DNA of 48,828 nucleotides from Myxococcales bacterium (GTDB lineage: Bacteria > Myxococcota_A > Polyangia > Haliangiales > J016): positions 1 through 48,828 of the forward strand of contig JABAAV010000003.1 of the NCBI GenBank assembly GCA_014238595.1. The letters run 5' to 3'. Within the stretch, counting starts at the first letter, position 1, and every line of letters begins with the position of its first letter. The position numbers and the translations under genes are program-made. The notes beneath the pieces are model-generated. The model worked only from the letters and a program-made list of their open reading frames with translations. It did not search any database and was not told the DNA's origin. Shown here piece by piece: positions 25,456 through 34,459 of the stretch.

Positions 25456-26679
25456 ATGGATTTTAGTCTTGATGATGCAACGGTAAAACGAATGAAAATG
25501 CTTCGAAGTTTAGGGCGTGATGTTCTTCGTCCGTTAGGTCTAGAATGTGATCGACAAGGAAAACCGCTTGATGCTGATCATCCATTTTTTCAACGTGTGA
25601 TTGATATGGGATTGGTTCGACCTGTCAGTGATTCCAAGAAAAACAAACAAGAGAATCAAGGCAAAGAAAAAAAGACGGCACGTATTGCTGTCATGTTTGC
25701 TGAAGAAGCCTCGTATTGGGATCGCGGTATTACCGTTGCCTTTCCTGGACCAGGATTGGGTGGTCCCCCTATTGCACAGATGGGAACACCCGAACAACAG
25801 GAACGTTTTTTGAGTGTGTTTAGAGATGGAAAACCTCATTGGGGTTCATTTGGTATGACCGAACCCAATGCTGGTAGTGATATTGCGGCGATTGCGACGA
25901 CATGTCACAAAGAAGGCAATGAATGGGTATTAAATGGTGCAAAAACATTCATCTCAAATGTTAAACGCGGAGAATGGTGCGTTATTTTTGCTACGATTGA
26001 TCCCAAGCAAGGTCGTGCGGGACATCGTGTTTTTGTTGTTGAGAAAAACACCCCTGGATTTGTTGTTACAAAAGTTGAAGAAAAAATGGGTCTTAAAGCC
26101 TATGAAAGCTGTTCCTTGGTCATGGAAAATTGTCGAATACCTTCAGATAATTTACTTGGTGGTGAAAAACATTATCAATCACAGGAAGGGTTTAGAGGTG
26201 CAATGTCTGCATTTAACGCTTCACGATCATTGGTGGCAGGCATGGCGATTGGTGTAGGGCGTGCGGCATGGGATCATGCACGACGCTTTATGAAAGAAAA
26301 TTATAATTTGTCGCGACCTATACGAAGGTATCGACAAATGGAAGAACGATTAGTCATGGTCAAACATCAATTAGATGCAGGTAGAATGCTTGCATGGCGT
26401 GGTGCATGGCTTTTGGATCAAGATAAACCCAATGCCTTGGAAGCTTCAATGGCAAAAGCATACTGTCCACCGGTGGCGTTAGAAGCCTGTCGTGTTGCGA
26501 TGGAAGTGCTTTCCGATGCGGGTGTTCGTAATGATCATGTGGTTGAAAAATTATATCGTGATGTCAAAGCCATGGATATTGTTGAAGGAACACAACAGAT
26601 GCAACGAACAGTTATTGCAAGACGATTAGTGAACCTTCCTAATTATAATCAAAGTCATGTCTCATCAACAACGAATTAA
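25456..26679 (+). CDS. Acyl-CoA dehydrogenase
   Basis: The 407 residues contain the FAD/substrate segments SFGMTEPNAGSD and TFISNVKRGEW, then YRQMEERLVMVK and YRDVKAMDIVEGTQQMQR, with the catalytic glutamate in VEGT. A Lys-rich insert near residues 60-75 (KKNKQENQGKEKK) is unusual. A good ribosome binding site AAGGAGATCACC precedes the ATG. Position after the Glu-less paralogue and before a zinc dehydrogenase suggests a four-gene pathway. The acyl substrate cannot be told from sequence. Confidence 0.9.
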   Translation: MDFSLDDATVKRMKMLRSLGRDVLRPLGLECDRQGKPLDADHPFFQRVIDMGLVRPVSDSKKNKQENQGKEKKTARIAVMFAEEASYWDRGITVAFPGPGLGGPPIAQMGTPEQQERFLSVFRDGKPHWGSFGMTEPNAGSDIAAIATTCHKEGNEWVLNGAKTFISNVKRGEWCVIFATIDPKQGRAGHRVFVVEKNTPGFVVTKVEEKMGLKAYESCSLVMENCRIPSDNLLGGEKHYQSQEGFRGAMSAFNASRSLVAGMAIGVGRAAWDHARRFMKENYNLSRPIRRYRQMEERLVMVKHQLDAGRMLAWRGAWLLDQDKPNALEASMAKAYCPPVALEACRVAMEVLSDAGVRNDHVVEKLYRDVKAMDIVEGTQQMQRTVIARRLVNLPNYNQSHVSSTTN

Positions 26680-26694
26680 ACAAGGATTGAATCA

Positions 26695-27816
26695 ATGACA
26701 ACAGGACGAGCAGCTGTTTTTTGTAAGGCCGGAGAACCGATGGTGATTCGGGAATTTCCTGTACAAGATCCTGATGAGGGATATACCTTGGTACGATTAT
26801 CGGTCACTAACATATGTGGTTCTGATTTGCATGTGTGGCGTGGTGAAACACCGATCGGTCGTGGTAGTGGAATGGAATGTATTTTAGGGCATGAAACAAC
26901 AGGCACAATCACAGCACTCGGAAAAGGGGTAAGCTCAGATGCATTAGGTCGAAGCTTAAAAGAAGGTGATCGTGTTGTGTTTACCTATTATAATTCTTGT
27001 GGTCGATGCTTGGCTTGTTTGCGTGGAGATGAAAATCAATGCGGCGTTTCTTTAATGTCCGTAATCCGACCTGCAACGATTGCACCACATTTTACTGGAG
27101 GGTTTGGCGAATATTATTATGTGTCACCCAAACAGCGAATGATTAAAGTTCCTGATCATGTTTCTAATGAAGCGGTTGCAGGTGTTAATTGTGCATTATC
27201 ACAAGTTATTTATGGATTGCTTCAGGCCAAACTTTCTTTTGGTGAGACTGTCGTGATTCAAGGTGCTGGTGGATTAGGATTGTATGCTACGGCTGTTGCA
27301 CGTCAAATGGGTGCCTCTTGCATCATTGTCATCGATGCTGTTTCAGAGCGTCTTGATTTGGCTCGTCGTATGGGTGCAACAGAAGTGATCGATATCAAGG
27401 AGATTCCCGATCCCAAAACACGAACAGGGAAAGTGATGTCTTACACAGAAGGATGGGGTGCTGATCTCGTGGTCGAAGTTGTTGGTCGTCCTGAAGCAAT
27501 GCCTGAAGGAATTCGTATGATGGGTCGCGGTGGTCGATATTTAACGCTTGGCAATATTACGCCAAAAGCATGTTACAAAGAAGACCCTTCTATTTTAGTT
27601 GGAGGTAACCGCTCTATTATTGGTGTCTCTCTTTATCCGCCTATAATTTTAAAATATGCGATTGATTTTGTTGCAAGAGAGCACGAACGATTGCCTTTGT
27701 TTGATATTCCTACGTTGTATGACTTAGAAGAGATTAATCAAGCGTTTGTTGATGCTGATCAATTTGCAAAGTCAGGCAAAGGGGTGACCCGTGCTTCAAT
27801 ACGATTAGCTAGTTAG
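26695..27816 (+). CDS. Zinc-dependent alcohol dehydrogenase (MDR family)
   Basis: This 373-residue medium-chain dehydrogenase has catalytic-zinc residues in NICGSDLHVW and GHETTG, and the four structural-zinc cysteines in CGRCLACLRGDENQC. The Rossmann motif is VVIQGAGGLGLYA with a following acid (IVIDAV) that favours NAD. It starts 15 bp after the acyl-CoA dehydrogenase and probably oxidises an alcohol or hydroxyacyl intermediate of the same pathway. The gene converges on the lipoprotein gene at 27826 with a 9-bp gap. Confidence 0.88.
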   Translation: MTTGRAAVFCKAGEPMVIREFPVQDPDEGYTLVRLSVTNICGSDLHVWRGETPIGRGSGMECILGHETTGTITALGKGVSSDALGRSLKEGDRVVFTYYNSCGRCLACLRGDENQCGVSLMSVIRPATIAPHFTGGFGEYYYVSPKQRMIKVPDHVSNEAVAGVNCALSQVIYGLLQAKLSFGETVVIQGAGGLGLYATAVARQMGASCIIVIDAVSERLDLARRMGATEVIDIKEIPDPKTRTGKVMSYTEGWGADLVVEVVGRPEAMPEGIRMMGRGGRYLTLGNITPKACYKEDPSILVGGNRSIIGVSLYPPIILKYAIDFVAREHERLPLFDIPTLYDLEEINQAFVDADQFAKSGKGVTRASIRLAS

Positions 27817-27825
27817 TACGATTAA

Positions 27826-28875
27826 TCAATTACCCTCTGAACATTCGTCATATTTTTCAGCAATGTTTGCCAGACATGCGCTGCTTTCTGATGGTCTATC
27901 ATCGAAAAAGTCCTCATCGAAAATGTCACTGTCATCATTACCGATTGCCGCAACTCTACAACGTTGTAAAGGATGTGGTGCGATGTTGAGTGTGTCTAAC
28001 CAATCTTCAATATCACAAGAGGATAATGATCCGTTATATTCAATTCCCACAACAGGATCTTGCATAACAACCTCTTCCCCAAAATCCTCGATTAAGCGAT
28101 TCCATCCCTCTGTATTGTTTCCAACATCAGTCAGTGAATTGAGATCCAAAGATTGTAATTCATCGTTTAGAAAAACATGGAGAAGTACCCCAATTGAGGT
28201 TAACGCATCAAGAGAGAATGTGTTTAATTGACTGTTGAGATCCAGAGTTACTCCTCCAAGAACTGTTTCCAACTTTGGAAAATCAATCGATTGGAGTGTT
28301 TCGGTTTGTGTAATCTCTAGAGTGCCTTCAATTGCAGTCAGGACAGGCAATGTCATTGATGAAAAGTTTTTAGTTGCTGCAATTGACAGATTACCTCCTA
28401 TATTAAGAAGAGCGGGGAATTTTGAAAAATCAGTCATCTCAAGCGTTGTATCTGTAGAGAGATATCCTTCAATTTTTAAGTCTTCTCCAATGGTTGTTAG
28501 CTGAGGAAATCCTGAAAAATCAGTGAGATTTTTCGTATCTTGGATAATAAGGCTACCACTAATATCTGTGAGGCAAGGAACATCGTGGACTGTATTTTCA
28601 ATAAAAAGATCGCCTTCAATCCTCGACAATGTTTTCAATTCGAATATCTCGAGGGGTAAAAAATCATCGTCTTTAAGAAACAAACTACCATTATAGACTT
28701 GATCGGGATTACAGGTCTCTGTAGGCGTAGGACCCTCTTCCCCAGGAATGATATCAGGATCAATAGACGAAGAAGTAGCCGTAGGCTCTGAAGCTACAGA
28801 GACAGGCTCGTGGTTGCACCCAAGACTGACACAAAAAAACAGAAGCATAGAACTAATATAGTGGCGCGGCATCAT
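27826..28875 (-). CDS. Leucine-rich (receptor L-like) repeat lipoprotein, divergent copy
   Basis: This 349-residue protein has a lipoprotein signal (SMLLFFCVSLGC, cysteine at 20), a Pro/Thr/Ser linker and then beta-solenoid units such as LTDFSGFPQLTTIGEDLKI and LQSIDFPKLETVLGGVTL. The C-terminal region is acidic with several cysteines. It shares the architecture of the 11841-13526 proteins but not their sequence or signal peptide. A strong ribosome binding site (AAGGAGA) precedes two consecutive ATGs. It interrupts the CoA-metabolism block. Function unknown, likely surface-exposed. Confidence 0.8.
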   Translation of the reverse strand: MMPRHYISSMLLFFCVSLGCNHEPVSVASEPTATSSSIDPDIIPGEEGPTPTETCNPDQVYNGSLFLKDDDFLPLEIFELKTLSRIEGDLFIENTVHDVPCLTDISGSLIIQDTKNLTDFSGFPQLTTIGEDLKIEGYLSTDTTLEMTDFSKFPALLNIGGNLSIAATKNFSSMTLPVLTAIEGTLEITQTETLQSIDFPKLETVLGGVTLDLNSQLNTFSLDALTSIGVLLHVFLNDELQSLDLNSLTDVGNNTEGWNRLIEDFGEEVVMQDPVVGIEYNGSLSSCDIEDWLDTLNIAPHPLQRCRVAAIGNDDSDIFDEDFFDDRPSESSACLANIAEKYDECSEGN

Positions 28876-29028
28876 GATGAGAGTCTCCTTGCATTATTAA
28901 AAATACGACTAATAGGCACCATTATAGTATGCCAAGAACAGAATGCAAGGCTATGCCGTGGTTCTCAACGAAATATTGAATTTGTTTGAATGAACAGGGC
29001 TAAACGATTGATAATTTTTTGTTACTAA

Positions 29029-30849
29029 TTATGACAAGGCGGTTCGTGTAAAATAGCCATGTGGATCATAGCTTCGTAGGATCGCAAGCTCTTGCTCAGA
29101 AGGATTGGGCAATGGTGTTAATGATGGTGCGAATTTCAAATCCCAATCGGTATGATGGACAAGATCGGCTTTGGCCTCATCCTCTGACAGGTAGCCCGTT
29201 TTTCCTCCTTGAAAATAGCCCGTCACAACAAACACGCCATCTTGTTGTCGTTTCAAAATACATCGATCGGTGACAATGGCACAAACACGATTGCCTGGTG
29301 ATGTAATGTAAGCAACCTTTTTGCAGAATGTTCTTTTGTTCATAGGAGTAATGACCATTAATGATGTTGCATGACAGGCAACATCATTACCGCCACCAGA
29401 GCCTAATAAGTGGAGCGTATCTGGAATGCATGTCGAGTTAATATTGCCCAAGGGGTCAATTTGAGCCGCTCCAACAGCCCCTAATGTTTTGTGTGAAGAA
29501 ATAATCATAGTCAACGATGTAAAAATATCAGCCACAGCAATACAGGTTTGTTGGTTGTGCAATGACATAATGGAAGAATCTCCTGGTCGTGGTTCAAAAC
29601 CAAAAAATCCCATATCAACGACTAACTCAATTTCTTTGCGTGTTTTATGTAAGAAATAATGCGCAACCCATGTCGATAAATTTGCGGCGCCAACGCCTGC
29701 AAGCAGACAATCAAATGTTTCTGTGTTCACCATTGATTGCAACAATGTCGATGCAGCAATAATTTTTCGTTCTTGTGAGGTAAACGCCTTGAGAGAACGC
29801 GGTTTGTTTTTTATCGCTATGGGATTAGGTGAAGGATTGTTTTTCCAAGAACTGGGTAGAGCATTTTTTTTCAATGTGTTCAAATGCTCTTGACCAAGTT
29901 TGTCTAAGAATGCGTCATGTGAAGGACAGTTTAAAATCCATTCTTCGATCCATGCAAGTGCTGTTTCTTTGTTGTTAAATGTTTGATTAACATCATAAGA
30001 AAATGCTGGATCATCAGAATAAGAAGGAAGTTCTGAAATCTCCATATTGTTTTGAGCTCGAGGATGATTTCCAAATGGTAATTCAATAACAGCATCCACA
30101 AGTCGTGCAGGTATTTGCACTAGATAATTGTGTTTTTTTAGATAGTCGGTGGATACAATGGTTTCGGTAGAGATAAGAACATGTTTTTTTGCTGCAAATG
30201 CAGAGAGCGCACCTTCTCCAGAGGGTACAGAAAGCAAAGCATTACCATGTTTATCGCATGCTAACACATGAAGAATTGCAATATCTGGATGATAGGGAGA
30301 TAAAACTCCAATTTTTTTATCTGTTCCAAATGGATCAGTGATCATTTGAAAGGCATGAGCATTGTCTGTTTCCATGGTTGAATTGGAAATAGAATGTGTG
30401 GGGAGAAATGGTACTTTGATTGCTGCCGCAAAAAGTCGCGTGATCAAACTTAAAATAGACCAATGTTCAATGGTGACACGTCCCGACTTCCATGCCTCAT
30501 TAATGATGCTATTGGGCGAGGGATAAGGCCAAACAGTTCCAGAAAATGTTGTCATTGCTTTTGTCATGAGATCATCAAAAAACAATGGCATAAAAGATTC
30601 TGATACAGACAATGACGATACAGTAAAGGCAGGTTGTTGTTTCCAATATTGTCGAATGATTTCGTATAACATTGGTATCGATCGACAAGGACTGCTTGCA
30701 AAATGTATGGTCATCCCAGGCTTGACAAATTTCTTGACTGCCTCTTGGGCCGATATCCGTTTATCCTTGCCATAATGTGGTAAATCATTGTTAAAATAAG
30801 TTTTAACAAGATGTTGATAAGAGGGAATATGTGATTCAAAAGGTTCCAT
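29029..30849 (-). CDS. Fused alpha-beta family I CoA-transferase-like protein
   Basis: From ATG 30849 the protein has 606 residues. The N-half resembles GctA/IpdA-type alpha subunits (KPGMTIHFASSP, DIAILHVLACDKHGNAL, VDAVIELPFGNHP), the C-half the beta subunit (GVGAANLSTWVAHYF, GSGGGNDVACHATSL, GVFVVTGYFQGGKTGYLS). The beta position that carries the catalytic Glu in true transferases reads VVDMGFFG, without Glu. Lack of this Glu is known in the IpdAB CoA hydrolases. The frame extends to 30906, but AAGGGAA precedes 30849. It diverges from the SDR gene with only 31 bp between starts. Confidence 0.8.
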   Translation of the reverse strand: MEPFESHIPSYQHLVKTYFNNDLPHYGKDKRISAQEAVKKFVKPGMTIHFASSPCRSIPMLYEIIRQYWKQQPAFTVSSLSVSESFMPLFFDDLMTKAMTTFSGTVWPYPSPNSIINEAWKSGRVTIEHWSILSLITRLFAAAIKVPFLPTHSISNSTMETDNAHAFQMITDPFGTDKKIGVLSPYHPDIAILHVLACDKHGNALLSVPSGEGALSAFAAKKHVLISTETIVSTDYLKKHNYLVQIPARLVDAVIELPFGNHPRAQNNMEISELPSYSDDPAFSYDVNQTFNNKETALAWIEEWILNCPSHDAFLDKLGQEHLNTLKKNALPSSWKNNPSPNPIAIKNKPRSLKAFTSQERKIIAASTLLQSMVNTETFDCLLAGVGAANLSTWVAHYFLHKTRKEIELVVDMGFFGFEPRPGDSSIMSLHNQQTCIAVADIFTSLTMIISSHKTLGAVGAAQIDPLGNINSTCIPDTLHLLGSGGGNDVACHATSLMVITPMNKRTFCKKVAYITSPGNRVCAIVTDRCILKRQQDGVFVVTGYFQGGKTGYLSEDEAKADLVHHTDWDLKFAPSLTPLPNPSEQELAILRSYDPHGYFTRTALS

Positions 30850-30880
30850 GTTCAATAAGGTTCCCTTATAAAGAACAACA

Positions 30881-31654
30881 GTGAATAGCACAACATGGAA
30901 TGGCAAAGTAGCATTGGTTACTGGTGCAAGTCGCGGTATTGGTAAGGCAATTGCCGATAAATTGGCCGCTTTGGGTGTCTCGGTCGCGTTGGTTGCGCGT
31001 CATGAAGACGATCTCATCTTAGTTCGTGATGAGATTGTGCGTTGTGGTGGTACTGGGGAAGTGTTTGCGTGTCACATGGGTAATGTTGATGCAATCAATA
31101 CAATGGTTGAGCATGTCATCAATCATTTTGGTGACATTGATATTATTGTTAACAATGCTGCAACAAATCCTAGCCATGGCAATTTAACCGAGGTTTCTTG
31201 GCCTGCATGGGATAAAACCTTTGATGTGAATCTCAAGGGATATCTTGCGGTGATTCAAGCCGTTTATCGACAATGGCAAGAACATGGGAAAGATTGCTCT
31301 TCTAAATCTATTATCAACATGGCGAGTATTGCAGGTCTTGAAGGGATGCCACAAGAAGGTGTTTATGCAATGACAAAAGCTGCCATTATCTCAATGACAA
31401 AAACATTAGCAGCAGAGCTTGGTAGCAAAGGTATTCGTGTCAATGCCATTGCACCAGGATGGGTTGACACCTCTTTTTCGCGCGCTGTTATTCAAAACTC
31501 TCGACAGGTGGATGCTATTGTCAAAAAAACACCGCTAGGTCGTGTTGGTATTCCACAAGATATTTCAGGTGCAGCTATTTTTTTGGCGAGCGATGAATCT
31601 GCCTATGTGACAGGGTCAGTTTTGACCGTTGATGGTGGTTGGACTGCCGCTTAA
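30881..31654 (+). CDS. Short-chain dehydrogenase/reductase (SDR)
   Basis: A classical 257-residue SDR: cofactor motif TGASRGIG near residue 15, NNAATNP, the catalytic serine in NMASIAG and YAMTK with catalytic Tyr and Lys, and the C-terminal VTGSVLTVDGGW. It likely oxidises or reduces a hydroxy/keto-acyl or alcohol substrate. The start is GTG at 30881. It diverges from the CoA-transferase-like gene and is followed after 24 bp by rng, so it may be co-transcribed with it. Confidence 0.88.
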   Translation: MNSTTWNGKVALVTGASRGIGKAIADKLAALGVSVALVARHEDDLILVRDEIVRCGGTGEVFACHMGNVDAINTMVEHVINHFGDIDIIVNNAATNPSHGNLTEVSWPAWDKTFDVNLKGYLAVIQAVYRQWQEHGKDCSSKSIINMASIAGLEGMPQEGVYAMTKAAIISMTKTLAAELGSKGIRVNAIAPGWVDTSFSRAVIQNSRQVDAIVKKTPLGRVGIPQDISGAAIFLASDESAYVTGSVLTVDGGWTAA

Positions 31655-31678
31655 TTTTTAAAACAGAAAAAACGATAT

Positions 31679-33148
31679 ATGACAGAAACAAAAATAATTA
31701 TTAATCAAACGGATCAAGAAATTCGTGTGGGATTAGTTGAACAAGGACGACTTGCTGAATGCTTTATTGAACGAACACAAAGTATTGTTGGCAATATTTA
31801 TAAAGGGAAAATAAAAACAATTCTTCCTGGTATGCAAGCAGCTTTTGTGGATATTGGATTGCCTAAAGCAGGATATCTCTCTTTCGATGATCTCGTGACA
31901 TCGTCTTCTAAATCATTAAAGGAGAATCAAACCATTGTTGTTCAGGTGGTGCGTGAAGGTATTGGAACGAAAGGACCTAGAATCACCGCACAAATATCTA
32001 TTGCAGGAAGGCAATTAGTATTTATGCCCAACAGTTCCCAAGTGGGTGTTTCACGGCGTATTCGTTCTGATAAAGAACGGCGAAGATTACGCAGTATTTT
32101 AGATGACTTATCGCCTGAAAATACAGGACTTCTTGCGCGCACGGCTGCCGAAGGTATGGATAAAAAAATATTGCAAGAAGATGTCGTGTTTTTGCAAAAA
32201 TGTTGGGCGGATATTGAGACCAAAAAGAAAAAAGGAAAAATTCCTTCTTTAATTTATTCAGATGGTAATTTAGCCGTTAGAATCATTCGTGATCGGATGT
32301 CTTCTGATATCACTGAAATTATTGCAGACACTAAAAAGAACTACACCGAAATTCACAAATTTTTTACACGGTTTATGCCGCAATGGATTGATCGTATTCA
32401 ATTGTTTTCAGGAAATACACCTATCTTTGAACAACATGGATTAGAAAGCGCTTTGCGACAGGCGATTCTTCGAAAAGTGCCACTAAACTCTGGAGGATCA
32501 TTGGTGTTCGATCAGGGAGAAGCATTAGCAGTCGTTGATGTGAATACAGGAAGTTTTGTAGGCAAAAAACATTTAGAAGAGACCGTTATCACGAACAATT
32601 TAGAAGCGTGTCAAGAAGTTGTTAATCAAATGCGTCTTCGTAATCTTGGCGGTATTGTTGTGATTGATTTTGTAGATATGGAAGAAGAGGAAAATCGAAA
32701 AAAACTATTAAATACGTTTTGTAATGCTTTAAAAAATGATCGATCAAAAACGAATGTGACTCGATTGAGTGAACTTGGTTTAGTAGAGATGACACGGAAG
32801 CGAACACAACAATCATTGACACAAACAATGACAGAAACTTGTTCAACTTGTGATGGAACAGGGTCTGTCATATCACAAGAAACCTTGTGTTATGATTTGT
32901 TGCGACAGCTTCATCAACAAGGTAAGAAAGCACGGAAACGTCCTGTGAAAATTGAAGCATCAGATGCTATTTTGAAACGGTTAAAACAAACGCATCAAGC
33001 GTATTTGTTTGAATTAGAGAAACGGTTTGGGATACCCATTGAATTGTGTCCCAATAATACGCTTGCAGACAAAGATTATCGAATACGAATTGTTTCATCC
33101 GAAAAAAGCCGTTCGAGAAGAACTTCACGAAACAAAGAAAAATCTTAA
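31679..33148 (+). CDS. rng: Ribonuclease G
   Basis: RNase G/E family endoribonucleases process 16S rRNA 5' ends and degrade mRNA. The 489 residues have an N-terminal S1 domain (NIYKGKIKTILPGMQAAFVD), the 5' sensor region (VSRRIRSDKERRRL), catalytic aspartates in VVDVNTGSF and VIDFVDME, and the zinc-link cysteines CSTCDGTG. There is no long C-terminal scaffold domain, so it fits RNase G rather than RNase E. The terminator at 33194 follows. Confidence 0.93.
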   Translation: MTETKIIINQTDQEIRVGLVEQGRLAECFIERTQSIVGNIYKGKIKTILPGMQAAFVDIGLPKAGYLSFDDLVTSSSKSLKENQTIVVQVVREGIGTKGPRITAQISIAGRQLVFMPNSSQVGVSRRIRSDKERRRLRSILDDLSPENTGLLARTAAEGMDKKILQEDVVFLQKCWADIETKKKKGKIPSLIYSDGNLAVRIIRDRMSSDITEIIADTKKNYTEIHKFFTRFMPQWIDRIQLFSGNTPIFEQHGLESALRQAILRKVPLNSGGSLVFDQGEALAVVDVNTGSFVGKKHLEETVITNNLEACQEVVNQMRLRNLGGIVVIDFVDMEEEENRKKLLNTFCNALKNDRSKTNVTRLSELGLVEMTRKRTQQSLTQTMTETCSTCDGTGSVISQETLCYDLLRQLHQQGKKARKRPVKIEASDAILKRLKQTHQAYLFELEKRFGIPIELCPNNTLADKDYRIRIVSSEKSRSRRTSRNKEKS

Positions 33149-33193
33149 CTCATGATGAATTGTTGAACCTATTGCTGCTCGTATTAGAAGATC

Positions 33194-33221
33194 ACATCAA
33201 AATAAAGGGTGATGTTTTTTT
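33194..33221 (+). terminator. Rho-independent terminator after rng
   Basis: Arms ACATCA (33194-33199) and TGATGT (33210-33215) around a 10-nt loop are followed by seven Ts. It lies 45 bp after the rng stop, separating it from the 2-oxoacid dehydrogenase operon. The stem is short, but the T-run is convincing. Confidence 0.65.
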
Positions 33222-33280
33222 GTAAAAAGCGGCATTCATTTGTGTTAAACAAGGATTTGAATCGTTATATTGCTGGTAGC

Positions 33281-33310
33281 TTGACAGAGATACTCAGAAG
33301 CAAGTAAACA
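33281..33310 (+). promoter_or_regulatory. Possible promoter for the 2-oxoacid dehydrogenase operon
   Basis: TTGACA (33281-33286) is a perfect -35; 18 bp later TAAACA is only a fair -10. The position, 26 bp before the E1 alpha start and after a terminator, is right for the operon promoter, but the -10 is weak. Confidence 0.35.
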
Positions 33311-33335
33311 GAAATGCCTTGATGGCACGATCGTT

Positions 33336-34427
33336 ATGATAGTTCAATCCATGCAGCAAGTTTTAGATCATAAAGGAGCTCTTTGTCAGGATGCAAAGAT
33401 GCCTGATTTATCCGATAAGGAGCTGCTTCGTTTGTTTGATACGATGCTTCATGTTCGTGTTATGGACGAACGGATGCTTCGTTTACAACGGCAAGGACGA
33501 TTAGGGTTTTACATGACATCTCTTGGAGAAGAAGCAACCCATTTAGCGGTTCAGCCTTTAACACAGGAGGATTGTCTGTTTCCTTCATACCGTGAAACCG
33601 GTGCTTTATTTTGGCGCGGATTGACTAATGAAGATTATATCAATCAACTTTATGGAAATCGAAAAGATCCAATCAAAGGACGACAGATGCCCGTGCATCA
33701 TTCGTCAAAAGAGAAAAACATTGTTTCGATAAGTTCACCCGTAGGGACACAGATTCCTCAAGCCGTTGGTGCTGCTATGGCAGGTCGTAAGCAAGGTCGT
33801 GCTGCCATGGTTTTTTTTGGTGAAGGAACCTCATCTACGGGATCTTTTCATGTTGGCTGTAATTTTGCCGCTGTCATGAAGGCCCCTGTGGTTTTTATAT
33901 GCCGTAATAATGGTTGGGCAATTTCCGTACCCAAACATAAGCAAACTGCATCAGAAACATTTGCTCAAAAAGCAATTGCCTATGGGATGCCAGGTATTTT
34001 AGTTGATGGTAACGATATCTTGGCCGTGGTTGCCGCAGCACAAGAAGCAGTCGCTCATGCCAAAGCAGGCAAAGGCCCAACATTAATAGAGCTTAAAACA
34101 TATCGCATGGGAGGTCATTCAAGTTCAGATGATCCTTCAGTCTATCGAGATGAAGCGGAAGTAACTGAATGGGAATCAGCAGATCCCGTCAATCGATTTC
34201 ATGCGTATCTAAAAAACAAAAAACTTTTAACAGATGATCAAGAAACCAAGATGCGTGATGCGCATGTTAAAAATATAACAGAAGCACAAAACATTGCAGA
34301 CAAAGAGCCTCCACCTGAGGTTGAAACATTGTTTGACGATGTGTTTGAAGAAATGCCATGGCATCTTAAAGAACAACAAGCGTGGTTATTGCAACAAAAA
34401 CGAACGAAATCGCCGCATGGTCATTGA
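33336..34427 (+). CDS. Branched-chain-type 2-oxoacid dehydrogenase E1 alpha
   Basis: The 363-residue E1 alpha binds thiamine diphosphate and decarboxylates a 2-oxoacid. The TPP motif is GEGTSSTGSF ending with CRNNGWAIS. The segments GRQMPVHHSSKEKN and ISSPVGTQIPQAVGAA match branched-chain oxoacid dehydrogenase rather than typical pyruvate dehydrogenase, and the phosphorylation-loop-like YRMGGHSSSDDPS is present. It is followed by E1 beta, E2, a second E1 alpha and E3. Substrate range is inferred from motif likeness only. Confidence 0.9.
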   Translation: MIVQSMQQVLDHKGALCQDAKMPDLSDKELLRLFDTMLHVRVMDERMLRLQRQGRLGFYMTSLGEEATHLAVQPLTQEDCLFPSYRETGALFWRGLTNEDYINQLYGNRKDPIKGRQMPVHHSSKEKNIVSISSPVGTQIPQAVGAAMAGRKQGRAAMVFFGEGTSSTGSFHVGCNFAAVMKAPVVFICRNNGWAISVPKHKQTASETFAQKAIAYGMPGILVDGNDILAVVAAAQEAVAHAKAGKGPTLIELKTYRMGGHSSSDDPSVYRDEAEVTEWESADPVNRFHAYLKNKKLLTDDQETKMRDAHVKNITEAQNIADKEPPPEVETLFDDVFEEMPWHLKEQQAWLLQQKRTKSPHGH

Positions 34428-34459
34428 TCGTATCACCATGGAAGGATGAAAAAGCAACT

